This document shows positions 17,867 to 26,597 of a stretch of 64,000 bases of DNA, piece by piece. Origin of the DNA: Methylococcus mesophilus (GTDB taxonomy: Bacteria > Pseudomonadota > Gammaproteobacteria > Methylococcales > Methylococcaceae); assembly GCF_026247885.1 (NCBI RefSeq), contig NZ_CP110921.1, positions 248,001 to 312,000 of the forward strand, written 5' to 3'. Both the position numbers and the translations under genes were made by a program. The notes beneath the pieces were generated by a model. The model was given only the letters and a program-made list of their open reading frames with translations. It made no database searches and was not told the origin of the DNA. Each line of letters opens with the position of its first letter. Position 1 is the stretch's first letter.

Positions 17867-18184
17867 ATGGGCCTGTTCTCCTGGTTCACCGCCAACAAAG
17901 AGGTCGACCTGTTCGCCAAGACGCTGGCGCAGGACATCGCCAAGCGCTACCCGCCATCCATGGATACCGCCCAGGAGAAAAGAATTTCCGCCAACCGGCT
18001 CACCAAGATCCTCGAGGACGCCTACGCGAAGGCCAAGCAGTTCAACCAGGAAAAGGGCCTGGGTATGTACAAGAAGGCCAAATTCGGCAACACCTTCCGC
18101 TGGGAGCTGAAGGAGCTCGGCTACAGCAAGGACTTCGTGGAAGTGGCGACGGAAGGGCTGATCGTCTACCTCAGCAGAAAGTAA
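17867..18184 (+). CDS. small soluble protein of unknown function
   Basis: 105-aa protein, MGLFSWFTANKEVDLFAKTLAQDIAKRYPPS and onward, lysine-rich and predicted helical, with no signal peptide. I do not recognise the family. A longer frame beginning at 17827 in another phase belongs to the next gene's open frame and is not used. It lies 20 bp before the TPR-glycosyltransferase gene, so it may be transcribed together with the glycosylation locus. Confidence 0.75.
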   Translation: MGLFSWFTANKEVDLFAKTLAQDIAKRYPPSMDTAQEKRISANRLTKILEDAYAKAKQFNQEKGLGMYKKAKFGNTFRWELKELGYSKDFVEVATEGLIVYLSRK

Positions 18185-18204
18185 CGCCCGTAAGGCCTAA
18201 GCGC

Positions 18205-19959
18205 ATGCTTGCTCAGGTCCTCAAGCGGGCTGTGGGTCTATTGGCGGATCGCGGCAACCGCGGAGATTTCGACATTTCCAGCCGCTTGGCGGAAGCGCGC
18301 GAACTTGCAGCGTCGGGCGATGTGGAAGGAGCGGAACGGGCTTTCGCCTCCGTCCTCCAGCGGGTTCCGGAATCGCCGGAGGCCCTGCACGGGCTCGGGC
18401 GGTTGCAGGGTATGCGCGGCGATCTGGCGCTTGCCGGCCAGATTCTGGCGAAAGCGGTGGGGTTCAAACCCGATTTTGCCGAAGCCTGGATCGATCTCGG
18501 CAACGTTCACCACCTGTCCGGCAGGCTGGGGGAGGCGGTATCGGCCTATCGGCAAGCCTTGGCTGCGGACCAGACCAGCGCTTTGGCCTGGTGCAACCTC
18601 GGTGTGTGCCAGCAAAAGCGCTCCGAACCGGCGCAGGCGTCCGAAAGCTTCCGTCGGGCGCTCGATCTGAATCCCCGGTTCGATTTGGCGCTACGGCATT
18701 GGGTTGGCATCCAGATAAAACTCGATTGGCCGGATGGCGGCCCGGAATTTCTGGAGCGCTGGGCGGGTATGGCGCCGGGCCACGCCGAAGCGCACGCCGC
18801 ACTGGGTTTCCTGTCGCTCAAGCACCGCTTCCGGCCCGATGAGGCGCTCGTGCATTTCGACCGCGCGCTGGATCTGGGGCTGAGTAATGCCGAACTGCAC
18901 GGTAATCGTGGCATCGCCCTGCAGGATCTGGGGCGCATCGATGAAGCGCTGGCCAGCTACGACAAGGCCTTGTATCTGGAGCCGGAAAACCGCGCGGTGC
19001 GTTTTCACCGCGCCCTTGCCCGGCTGCTGGTTCACGATTTCGAAAACGGCTGGCCGGACTACGAACTCCGCCTGCTCAGCGATGATCACCCCAAGCGGGC
19101 ATTCCCGTTTCCGCGTTGGGACGGATCCAGTCTGAGCGGCAAGACCATCCTGGTCCATGCTGAGCAGGGTCTCGGCGATGAAATCATGTTCGCCTCCTGC
19201 CTGCCCGACGTCATTGCCGAGGCCGGGCATTGCGTGATCGAATGCCACGAGAAGCTGGCGCCAATTTTCCGGCGCTCATTCCCGACGGCCACCGTGCATG
19301 GCGGCAGCCAGCATGACGAACTGACCTGGCTGTCCCGGCTGCCGCCGATCGATTGCTGCATCCCGATCGGCAGCCTTCCTCTGCGTTTCCGCCGGCGCGT
19401 GGAGAGTTTCCCGCGTCACAGCGGCTATCTCAGGGCCGATAACGCGCGAGTGGCGCATTGGCGCCGGTCGTTGGATGAACTCGGTCCCGGCTTGAAGGTC
19501 GGCATTGCCTGGCGGGGCGGTACACGGCAGACCCGCCAGAGCTACCGTTCCGTTCCTTTGGAAGCGCTGGCGCCGGTGTTCGAGGTTGCCGGAGCGCATT
19601 TCGTCAGCCTGCAATACGACGAATGCCAGCACGAGATTGCAACGCTGGAGGCGGCGCGGGGATTGATCGTCCATCATTTCCCTTCGGCCATCGCCGATTA
19701 CGACGAAACGGCTGCGCTCCTCGGTGCGCTCGATCTGGTCATCAGCGTCTGCACGGCGGCGGTTCACCTGGCCGGCGCGCTGGGACGGCCGGTGTGGGTC
19801 ATGGCGCCGGCCGGGCCGGAATGGCGGTATGGAATTGTCGAGGGCGCCATGCCTTGGTACCCAACCTGCCGCGTCTTCAGGCAGGCGGTGCCGTTTGCTT
19901 GGGAAGACGTCCTGGTTCGCGTAAGGAACGAGTTGAGCGCGTATCTCGATGAAAATTAG
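18205..19959 (+). CDS. TPR - glycosyltransferase (GT9-like) protein, single module
   Basis: 584-aa protein: N-terminal TPR repeats (about residues 20-270, e.g. AEAWIDLGNVHHLSGRLGEAVSAYRQAL) joined to a C-terminal glycosyltransferase-like domain. Signature stretches of the catalytic part are EQGLGDEIMFASCLPD, LKVGIAWRGG and ISVCTAAVHLAGALGRPVWV, which recall heptosyltransferase-type GT-B folds. The same module occurs twice in the gene at 22640. Start ATG 18205; the open frame upstream to 17827 overlaps the preceding gene and is ignored. It overlaps the next gene by 11 bp. Probable role: transfer of sugar to a surface protein or polysaccharide. Confidence 0.85.
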   Translation: MLAQVLKRAVGLLADRGNRGDFDISSRLAEARELAASGDVEGAERAFASVLQRVPESPEALHGLGRLQGMRGDLALAGQILAKAVGFKPDFAEAWIDLGNVHHLSGRLGEAVSAYRQALAADQTSALAWCNLGVCQQKRSEPAQASESFRRALDLNPRFDLALRHWVGIQIKLDWPDGGPEFLERWAGMAPGHAEAHAALGFLSLKHRFRPDEALVHFDRALDLGLSNAELHGNRGIALQDLGRIDEALASYDKALYLEPENRAVRFHRALARLLVHDFENGWPDYELRLLSDDHPKRAFPFPRWDGSSLSGKTILVHAEQGLGDEIMFASCLPDVIAEAGHCVIECHEKLAPIFRRSFPTATVHGGSQHDELTWLSRLPPIDCCIPIGSLPLRFRRRVESFPRHSGYLRADNARVAHWRRSLDELGPGLKVGIAWRGGTRQTRQSYRSVPLEALAPVFEVAGAHFVSLQYDECQHEIATLEAARGLIVHHFPSAIADYDETAALLGALDLVISVCTAAVHLAGALGRPVWVMAPAGPEWRYGIVEGAMPWYPTCRVFRQAVPFAWEDVLVRVRNELSAYLDEN

Positions 19960-21568
19960 CTGGATTACTTTCGCCAGCCTCCGGATGGAAAATGGAGAAA
20001 TCGCATCGGACATGGCGAGCGCGCGCTATCGCATGCTCCAGCCGGGCAGGTATCTTCAGGATCAGGGGAATGCAGTGGAGTTTCACAGCGTCGGCCTGGA
20101 CGTGACCTGGGATTCCTATCCTCAGGGTGCACTGAACGCCGACGTCGTTATCTTCTCGAAAAGTTTCAACAGGGCGAACGAAGACGCGGCATCTTTCGCC
20201 GGAAGGAACGGCGCGAAAGTCATATTCGACGTCAGCGACAACCATTTCATCAATCCCGAATTCAGTGCGCATTATCATGCGATGGCGGCCCTGGCGGACC
20301 GGGTGGCCGTACCGACAGCGGAGATGGGCAAAGTGGTTTTGGAGCACACCGGTATCATCGCTGCCGTCGTTCCCGATCCGGTCGAAGGACAGAGAAAGCC
20401 GCCTTCCGCCATGAGGACCGCCGGGCACCGGCGCTTTGGATTGTTCCCCCGCCCTAGAGAGGCCGTCCGCCTGCTCTGGTTTGGGCATCCCTCCAATATG
20501 CCTGCTCTGCTCGCGGTGATTCCCTCTCTCATGGTGCTGACGAAGGAATATCCGGTGGCGCTGGAGATCGTCACTTCCAGAAACCCTTTATTGGAAGGTC
20601 TGCTGTCGAAGCATGCGACGGAGGCGAGCAAAAATTTTAGTCTCGCGTTCTCGGAATGGTCCCCGCAAGCCATAGAAAATGCTCTGGAACGCTGCGACTT
20701 GGTGATCATCCCCGGCGATCCCGCGGGCGGCAGAGAGTCCGTCAAGAGTCACAATAGGCTGACCGAAGCGCTTTGGGCCGGGAAATATTCCGTCGCCCAT
20801 CCGCTGCCGGCCTACCAGGATTTGATCGACTGGGCCTGGATCAGCGAAGATTTGGTGACGGGTATCAAGTGGGCATTGACGCATCCGGCTATGGTGTCGA
20901 GCCAGGTGGCGGAGGCCCAAGAGTTCATAAAAGATAATTTTTCCCCCGAAAAGATCGGACCTCGCTGGCTGGAGGTTATCTCCGAAGCTCTTCACGGCTC
21001 CTCACACAAAGTGGCTCCGGTTGGCGCCGGACCGGTCGCCGATCCGCTTCGTTTGAATCTCGGTTGCGGGGATAAAATACTTCCCGGTTATATGAACGTC
21101 GATGTCGCCCCCGGCCGTGCTGGAAAAGTGCCGGAGATTATTAGCGATCTTCGTGCCTTGCCGTTTGATGGCGACTCGGCGGACGAAATCCTTTCCGTTC
21201 ACGTCATCGAGCATTTCTGGCGATGGGAGGTTCAGGATGTGTTGCGGGAGTGGGTCAGGGTTCTGAAACCCGGCAGCAGGATGATTCTGGAGTGTCCGAA
21301 TCTGATCGCGGTATGCCAGGAAATCATCAGGAATCCCGGCAGTGCCAAAGGGGAAGGGATGGAGTGCCAGCGGTCGATGTGGGTGCTTTACGGCGATCCC
21401 TCCTGGTGTGATCCGCTGATGGTCCACCGCTGGGGTTACACGCCCGAGAGCCTTGCAGAAATCATGCGGCAAACCGGGTTGATCAACGTGCGTCAGGAGC
21501 CCGCCCAATTCAAATTAAGAGAGCCCAGGGATATGAGGATAGTTGGCATAAAGCCATACCGTATTTGA
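19949..21568 (+). CDS. glycosyltransferase - SAM methyltransferase fusion
   Basis: 539-aa protein. Residues about 1-350 resemble a GT-B glycosyltransferase related to group 1 (ASARYRMLQPG near the start; later DLVIIPGDPAGGRESVKSHNRLTEALWAGKYSVAH, the donor-binding region). Residues about 365-535 form a class I methyltransferase with the SAM motif LNLGCGDKILPGYMNVDV and the acidic HVIEHFWRWE loop. A single enzyme that adds and methylates a sugar is plausible. It overlaps the upstream TPR-GT gene by 11 bp, showing translational coupling. Confidence 0.82.
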   Translation: MKISWITFASLRMENGEIASDMASARYRMLQPGRYLQDQGNAVEFHSVGLDVTWDSYPQGALNADVVIFSKSFNRANEDAASFAGRNGAKVIFDVSDNHFINPEFSAHYHAMAALADRVAVPTAEMGKVVLEHTGIIAAVVPDPVEGQRKPPSAMRTAGHRRFGLFPRPREAVRLLWFGHPSNMPALLAVIPSLMVLTKEYPVALEIVTSRNPLLEGLLSKHATEASKNFSLAFSEWSPQAIENALERCDLVIIPGDPAGGRESVKSHNRLTEALWAGKYSVAHPLPAYQDLIDWAWISEDLVTGIKWALTHPAMVSSQVAEAQEFIKDNFSPEKIGPRWLEVISEALHGSSHKVAPVGAGPVADPLRLNLGCGDKILPGYMNVDVAPGRAGKVPEIISDLRALPFDGDSADEILSVHVIEHFWRWEVQDVLREWVRVLKPGSRMILECPNLIAVCQEIIRNPGSAKGEGMECQRSMWVLYGDPSWCDPLMVHRWGYTPESLAEIMRQTGLINVRQEPAQFKLREPRDMRIVGIKPYRI

Positions 21569-21909
21569 TATCGGCCGCCGGATGTCAATAAAGTCATATC
21601 AGAATATACAAAATGCTCCTCTGCATAATTCAGTTGACTTATGCCGTCATACCGGCAGGGAGTGCCGGTATCCAGGCCACAAGGACGTGTACGGCTGTCG
21701 GCATCCCTGGCTTCGGAGTTCCGGCATTCCCTGCCGGAACGACGAGTTCTTCTTCAGTGAACGGCATTATCCCTCTGGAAGAGGGTTGAGGTGAGGGAGG
21801 CTGATATATGGCATCGGTTTTTTAACTCTTAGTAGGTAGTTCGCTGAGTGGATTCGAAGCTGAAATGCCGGCTTCTGCTTATTTATAAAAAAATTATTTC
21901 CGAGAAAAC
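21569..21909. other. intergenic region with solo palindromic repeat
   Basis: About 340 bp between two plus-strand glycosyltransferase genes. It contains the paired palindromes at 21650-21736 and otherwise AT-richer sequence. No gene with coding character was seen; short open frames here have repeat-derived composition. The promoter of the GT8-like gene probably lies in the AT-rich last 100 bp. Confidence 0.6.
21646..21744. repeat. solo copy of the GIY-YIG-associated palindrome pair
   Basis: Left arm GTCAT-ACCGGCA-GGGAG-TGCCGGT (21646-21669) and right arm CCGGCA-TTCCC-TGCCGG followed by AACGACGAG (21721-21744), in the same head-to-head arrangement as around the nuclease gene at 15312. Only about 50 bp separate the arms here, and no open reading frame is between them, so it looks like a non-autonomous derivative. 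Confidence 0.8.
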
Positions 21910-22608
21910 ATGCAAGAAATCTCCCCCATTAAAATATTCATCGGCTACGATCCGCGGGAAGCCGGAGCCTTCAGCGTTCTGGCCCACAGCATTCACGTCA
22001 GGGCTTCACAGCCGGTTTCCGTCACGCCCTTGATGCTGAGCCAGCTGAGCCAGGTTTACAGGCGGGAACGCAATCCGCTTCAATCGACGGATTTTTCGTT
22101 CAGCCGGTTTCTGGTGCCGTATCTATCAGGATTTTCTGGGTGGTCCGTTTTCATGGATTGCGACATGCTCGTCCTCGACGATATCGCAAAGCTTTGGGCT
22201 TTGCGGGATGAGTGTTACGCCGTGCAGGTAGTCAAGCACAACCACGTTCCCGAGGAGGAGATCAAATTCCTGGATGCGGCACAAACCCGATACGAGAAAA
22301 AGAACTGGTCCAGCGTCATGCTTTTCAATAACGCGAAATGCAGGGCTTTGACGCCGGATTACGTCAATACCGCCTCCGGCCTCGAGTTGCACCAGTTCAA
22401 ATGGCTCGACGACGAGGTCTTGATAGGCGAGATACCTCATCGCTGGAACCACTTGGTAGGATATGACGCCCCGTCCCGCGCAGTATCCATCGTGCACTAT
22501 ACCATAGGTGGGCCTTATTTCGAGGAATACCGCGATTGCGAATATTCCGAAGAATGGCGCGCCGACCTCGCCGGCATGTTGCGGGTCGACCAGAGACAGA
22601 GCCGCTAA
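21910..22608 (+). CDS. GT8-like glycosyltransferase
   Basis: 232-aa protein, IKIFIGYDPREAGAFSVLAHSI at the N-terminus and the metal-binding D-x-D motif DCD at residues 83-85 within VFMDCDMLVLDD. The later WLDDEVLIGEIPHRWNHL and SIVHYTIGGPYF stretches fit a GT-A fold of the GT8 or related type that uses a nucleotide sugar and a divalent metal. It stands alone between the solo repeat and the large TPR-GT gene, all on the plus strand. Confidence 0.8.
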   Translation: MQEISPIKIFIGYDPREAGAFSVLAHSIHVRASQPVSVTPLMLSQLSQVYRRERNPLQSTDFSFSRFLVPYLSGFSGWSVFMDCDMLVLDDIAKLWALRDECYAVQVVKHNHVPEEEIKFLDAAQTRYEKKNWSSVMLFNNAKCRALTPDYVNTASGLELHQFKWLDDEVLIGEIPHRWNHLVGYDAPSRAVSIVHYTIGGPYFEEYRDCEYSEEWRADLAGMLRVDQRQSR

Positions 22609-22639
22609 AGCTGGTTCCTAAAATAAGTGCGGGCCGATC

Positions 22640-25600
22640 ATGTTGCTGCGGTTGTTCAAGGATATCTGTTTTCCAGACGGGAAAAAGCGCCCACGGAAAG
22701 CGGAAGCCGCTGCAGTTCCTCTGTCGGATGTGGGCGCTTCCTGTACCGACGAAGGGGGACGCGGCGAGGCCGACACGGCGATAGATCAGTTATATCGGCA
22801 GATCGAGAAAGCTTTGGCGGAGGGCGATCTCGCCCTCGCGGAAGCCGATTGCCAAAAGGCTCTGGCCCTGCGGCCCGGGGCGGCCCTCGCCAGTCTTCAT
22901 CTTGCCAGGGTCAGGCTCGCTCAAAGGCGGCTGACGGAAGCCTCTGAATGTCTAAACCGGGCCGAAAACGCCCCAGGGCTCGATCCGAAAACCCGTAACC
23001 GCATCGGGATCGTCTGGCTGGACATGGACGACTGCGCAAGGGCGGGGGCCTGCTTCCGTTCGATACTGGCCGAGGACGGCACGCAAGCTTATGCCTGGTG
23101 CAATCTGGGCATCGCGTTGCAACGTAAAGGGGACCTCGATGAGTCCCTGGTGTGTTTCCGGCGCTCCCTGGAATTTATGCCGGATTTTGCCGAGGCGACA
23201 TATAACCTAGGGCTTTTGCTGAGGGACTTGGGGAGGCCAGCCGAGGCGCTGGAGATGCTCGAACGAGCCTTGTCGCTGAAGCCGGAGTTTGCGCTGGCCC
23301 AGGCCAATATCGGTGTTGTGCATCAAGACCTCGGCGATATCGACCAAGCGTTTGCGGCCTTCGAGCGGGCATTGGAACTGGAGCCCGAATCCGGTGATAT
23401 TCACCTGACGAAAGCTCATTTGTTGCTTTCGGCCGGACGATTCCGCGAAGGCTGGGAGGAACAGGAATACCGGCGTCTGGCGCCGGAGTTCCCGCGCGAC
23501 CGGTTCCCGTTTCCCGAGTGGAAGGGAGAGGACCTGACCGGAAAAAACCTGCTGGTTTACGCCGAGCAGGGAATCGGTGACGAAATCATGCTGGCCGGCT
23601 GCTTTCCCGATCTGTTCGCAAAGGGAGGCCGCTGTCTGATCGAATGCGATCCCCGGCTCGAAAGCCTGTATTGGCGTTCTTTTCCACAGGCCGAATTTGC
23701 CGGAAAAAGGTTCAAGAAGCCTGATGGCTGGCTGGAGGCATTCCGCCCCATCGACCTGCAAATACCGGTCGGCAGCCTTCCCCGTTTTTTCCGCAATGAG
23801 GCGGCCGATTTCCCTCGCCATTCGGGATATCTGGTGGCCGATCCGCAGCGTATCTGGCGCTGGAAAGAGCGCCTCGACGCGCTCGGGCCAGGGCTGAAAA
23901 TCGGACTGTCGTGGCGGGGCGGGACCAGCAGGACGAACGCTTATCTGCGTTCCATACCTTTGGAAACCTGGTTGCCGGTTCTCAGCCGACCGAATACGCA
24001 TTTCGTGAGTCTTCAGTATACCGATTGCCGGACCGAGCTTGATTCGCTGCATTCACGGCATGGTGTCCGGATTCATTCCTGGCAGGAAATAGAAGGCGAC
24101 TATGAGGAAACGGCGGCCTTGGTCGCCAGCCTGGACCTGGTCATAAGTGTATGCACTGCCCTCGTGCATCTGGCCGGTGCGCTGGGCATGCCGGTCTGGG
24201 TCCTGGTGCCGAATTCGCCGGGCTGGCGATATATGCGTGATCGGGATAATTTGCCGTGGTATCCATCAGCGAGGTTATTTCGGCAGGCAGTGCCGATGGA
24301 TTGGGCCCCCGTCCTTCAGCAGGTCGCTGCCGAGTTTCTGAATTTGGCAAACGAGCGGGGTCCCATCAACGAGGGTGTTGGGCCGCAAATCCAGGCGCCG
24401 TCACCTTGCGTATCGGCGAGTAAAGCCAAGAATTTCTACCATCAAGCTTTGGTTGAAAAAGCCAATAAGAACATCGAATCGGCGATTTCATGCCTGGAGC
24501 GCGCCATCGATGCCGATCCGGAGTATGTCCCTGCGTACAGCATGCTGGGTACCATTTACTGTGAGCGGGGAGAAACCACCGAAGCGGACTATTGTTTCCG
24601 TATGGGCTTGCGATATGCGCCCGATTCAGCGGAACTCCTGCTTGGTTTGGCCAGGAATTGCGTGAGTCGAGGGGAGCGCTCGAAAGCTATTTTGCTTCTC
24701 GACGAAGCTAAAACAGCTAACTGGAATTCCACTGACTTTCTTTTCCGGTTAGCGCTCTATTATGGGGAGTTATGTGAAACCGAGTTGGCTATAGAAGTCT
24801 GGCATCGTGTCATAGAACTGCGGCCTACGGATGACTTGGCGCACAACAATCTTGGTTTGCAATGGCATCTTGGCAAAGGCGACCTGAGCAGAGCCAAGTC
24901 AGCTTTCGAACGAGCGCTCGAACTCCAGCCTCATCTGACGGAGGCCCGGTTCAATCTGTTTTCAGTCTTGGCGGACCTCGGTGAGGTGGATGCAGCGGTT
25001 GCCGGATTCGACCAGATGCGTGGTAGCGCATTTCACGATGATGCCATGTTCCACCGTGCCATCGCTTTCTTGAAGAACCGGCGCTTTCGAGAAGGGTGGC
25101 CGAATTATCGTTATCGGTGGGGTTACCAAGGCGCGCCGCGCAAGCCTGCCAGCTATCCCGAATGGCGCGGTGAGCCTTGTCAGGATAAAACCCTGTTGGT
25201 GTTTGGTGAGCAGGGGCTTGGAGACGAAATCATGTTCGCCTCCTGCCTAGACGATCTCAGGGCGCACGTGGTGGGGCAAATCACATTGCAGTGCGACGTT
25301 CGTTTGGAGAAGTTGTTCCGGCGTTCGTTTCCTGAACTTACGGTCGTCGGCGTTCCCGCTGGCGCAGCCGGCAGGCCGGAGGCAGCGGCCTGCCTGGATC
25401 GTCGAATCGATTACCAAATAGCAATGGGTGATTTGCCCGGTTTCTTCCGCAAGGACGAGGCATGTTTCCCCCGGAGTGGCGGCTATCTCAAGGTGGCACC
25501 GGAGCGCGTCGAATACTGGCGCGGCCGTTTAGGTACGCTCGGCAAAGGACCGAAGATTGGCATTTCCTGGCGGGGGGGGCAGGACAAGACCCGGCGCCAA

Positions 25601-26032
25601 CTCCGGTCCATTCCGCTGTACGAGTGGATTCCCATTTTGACGATGGAGGGCGCCCATTTCGTCAGCCTACAATACACGGATTGCAGGGACGAGCTTCAAG
25701 CTTTGACTGAACGGGACGGGATTATCGTCCATCATTGGCAGGATGCCATCGACGACTATGACGAGACGGCGGCCTTGGTTTCGGCCTTAGACCAGGTTGT
25801 TACCGTGTGCACGTCAATCGTACATCTGACGGGGGCTTTGGGGAAGCCGGCCTGGGTGCTCGTGCCCGTTGTGCCGGAATGGCGATATCTTGACTCTGGA
25901 GAGACCATGCCTTGGTATCCGTCGGCACGCCTCTTCCGCCAGGCGCGGGAAGGGACTTGGGCTGAGGTGATGGAAAAGGTCAGGCAACATTTCGAGAACT
26001 GCCAGAGCACAAGAGATCGCCATTGTCCGTGA
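22640..26032 (+). CDS. double-module TPR - glycosyltransferase protein
   Basis: 1130-aa protein made of two consecutive TPR-plus-GT9-like modules (about residues 1-575 and 590-1130), each like the 584-aa product of 18205. The paired marks are EQGIGDEIMLAGC / EQGLGDEIMFASC, LKIGLSWRGG / PKIGISWRGG, and ISVCTALVHLAGALG / VTVCTSIVHLTGALG. It is thus an internal duplication or fusion. A run of eight G residues at 25572-25579 encodes part of the second WRGG motif, where slippage would frameshift the C-terminal domain. ATG at 22640, 31 bp after the GT8 gene. Confidence 0.88.
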   Translation: MLLRLFKDICFPDGKKRPRKAEAAAVPLSDVGASCTDEGGRGEADTAIDQLYRQIEKALAEGDLALAEADCQKALALRPGAALASLHLARVRLAQRRLTEASECLNRAENAPGLDPKTRNRIGIVWLDMDDCARAGACFRSILAEDGTQAYAWCNLGIALQRKGDLDESLVCFRRSLEFMPDFAEATYNLGLLLRDLGRPAEALEMLERALSLKPEFALAQANIGVVHQDLGDIDQAFAAFERALELEPESGDIHLTKAHLLLSAGRFREGWEEQEYRRLAPEFPRDRFPFPEWKGEDLTGKNLLVYAEQGIGDEIMLAGCFPDLFAKGGRCLIECDPRLESLYWRSFPQAEFAGKRFKKPDGWLEAFRPIDLQIPVGSLPRFFRNEAADFPRHSGYLVADPQRIWRWKERLDALGPGLKIGLSWRGGTSRTNAYLRSIPLETWLPVLSRPNTHFVSLQYTDCRTELDSLHSRHGVRIHSWQEIEGDYEETAALVASLDLVISVCTALVHLAGALGMPVWVLVPNSPGWRYMRDRDNLPWYPSARLFRQAVPMDWAPVLQQVAAEFLNLANERGPINEGVGPQIQAPSPCVSASKAKNFYHQALVEKANKNIESAISCLERAIDADPEYVPAYSMLGTIYCERGETTEADYCFRMGLRYAPDSAELLLGLARNCVSRGERSKAILLLDEAKTANWNSTDFLFRLALYYGELCETELAIEVWHRVIELRPTDDLAHNNLGLQWHLGKGDLSRAKSAFERALELQPHLTEARFNLFSVLADLGEVDAAVAGFDQMRGSAFHDDAMFHRAIAFLKNRRFREGWPNYRYRWGYQGAPRKPASYPEWRGEPCQDKTLLVFGEQGLGDEIMFASCLDDLRAHVVGQITLQCDVRLEKLFRRSFPELTVVGVPAGAAGRPEAAACLDRRIDYQIAMGDLPGFFRKDEACFPRSGGYLKVAPERVEYWRGRLGTLGKGPKIGISWRGGQDKTRRQLRSIPLYEWIPILTMEGAHFVSLQYTDCRDELQALTERDGIIVHHWQDAIDDYDETAALVSALDQVVTVCTSIVHLTGALGKPAWVLVPVVPEWRYLDSGETMPWYPSARLFRQAREGTWAEVMEKVRQHFENCQSTRDRHCP

Positions 26033-26051
26033 AAACGGTCAATGCACCCTT

Positions 26052-26078
26052 TTGACAAGGTCGCGTCTCTGCTATGTT
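26052..26078 (+). promoter_or_regulatory. candidate sigma-70 promoter of the pilin gene
   Basis: TTGACA (26052-26057) and TATGTT (26073-26078) are separated by 15 bp, shorter than the usual 17, in the gap before the pilin gene. No good sigma-54 -24/-12 pair, common for pilA, was found in the same gap. Confidence 0.4.
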
Positions 26079-26135
26079 TACGTAGGTGGTGCAAGCCACG
26101 TTCACCCGCAAACAGGACGATAAAAAGGAGATGAT

Positions 26136-26549
26136 ATGAAAGCGGTACAAAAAGGTTTTACATTGATCGAACTCATGATCGTGGTGGCGATCATCGGCAT
26201 TCTCGCTGCGGTCGCTTTGCCAGCCTATCAGGATTACACCGTTCGAGCTAAGGTTTCCGAGCTTCTTCTTACCGCCAGTAAGTTCAGAACGGATGTGACT
26301 GAAAAATGTCAGATTGACGGCGGCTGCGCCAACGCTGGGACAGGCTTGTCTGTTGGTCTTGGGGGGAAAATTACTTCAGGTAGCGTTGCAGCTAATGGGC
26401 AGATCACTATCGGAGGAAATACAACATCGGCCAGCGTAGGCGCGGACGTCACTATCGTACTTACCCCAAGCTGGAATTCGGCACTGGGGTCGGCTGTTTG
26501 GTCATGCACTGGAACACCTTCCAGGTATGTCCCTGGTTCTTGCCGATAA
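26136..26549 (+). CDS. type IVa major pilin-like prepilin
   Basis: 137-aa prepilin. After the short leader MKAVQKG, the PilD cleavage/methylation site [26 protein letters not shown] is perfect, with Glu at mature position 5. The C-terminus carries two cysteines framing [13 protein letters not shown], the usual D-loop disulfide, and a second pair occurs mid-protein (CQIDGGC). A strong Shine-Dalgarno (AAGGAG) lies just upstream and a terminator just downstream, so it is monocistronic. The surrounding glycosyltransferases suggest that the pilin may be glycosylated. Confidence 0.95.
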   Translation: MKAVQKGFTLIELMIVVAIIGILAAVALPAYQDYTVRAKVSELLLTASKFRTDVTEKCQIDGGCANAGTGLSVGLGGKITSGSVAANGQITIGGNTTSASVGADVTIVLTPSWNSALGSAVWSCTGTPSRYVPGSCR

Positions 26550-26570
26550 CTGACGAGCACTGCTATTTAG

Positions 26571-26597
26571 AAAGCGCCCTTTTTAGGGCGCTTTTTT
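26571..26597. terminator. bidirectional rho-independent terminator
   Basis: Stem AAAGCGCCCT / AGGGCGCTTT with a TTTT loop and a run of six T. It follows the pilin gene and touches the last codon of the convergent TPR-GT41 gene, so it can end both transcripts. Confidence 0.85.

Noticed and set aside
21582-21794. 70-codon frame across the solo palindromes.
   Set aside because: Its sequence is repeat-derived and has no ribosome site; both palindromes lie within it.
26090-26110. Possible sigma-54 promoter for the pilin gene.
   Set aside because: The TGGTGC-like sequence lacks a proper -12 GC element at the right distance.
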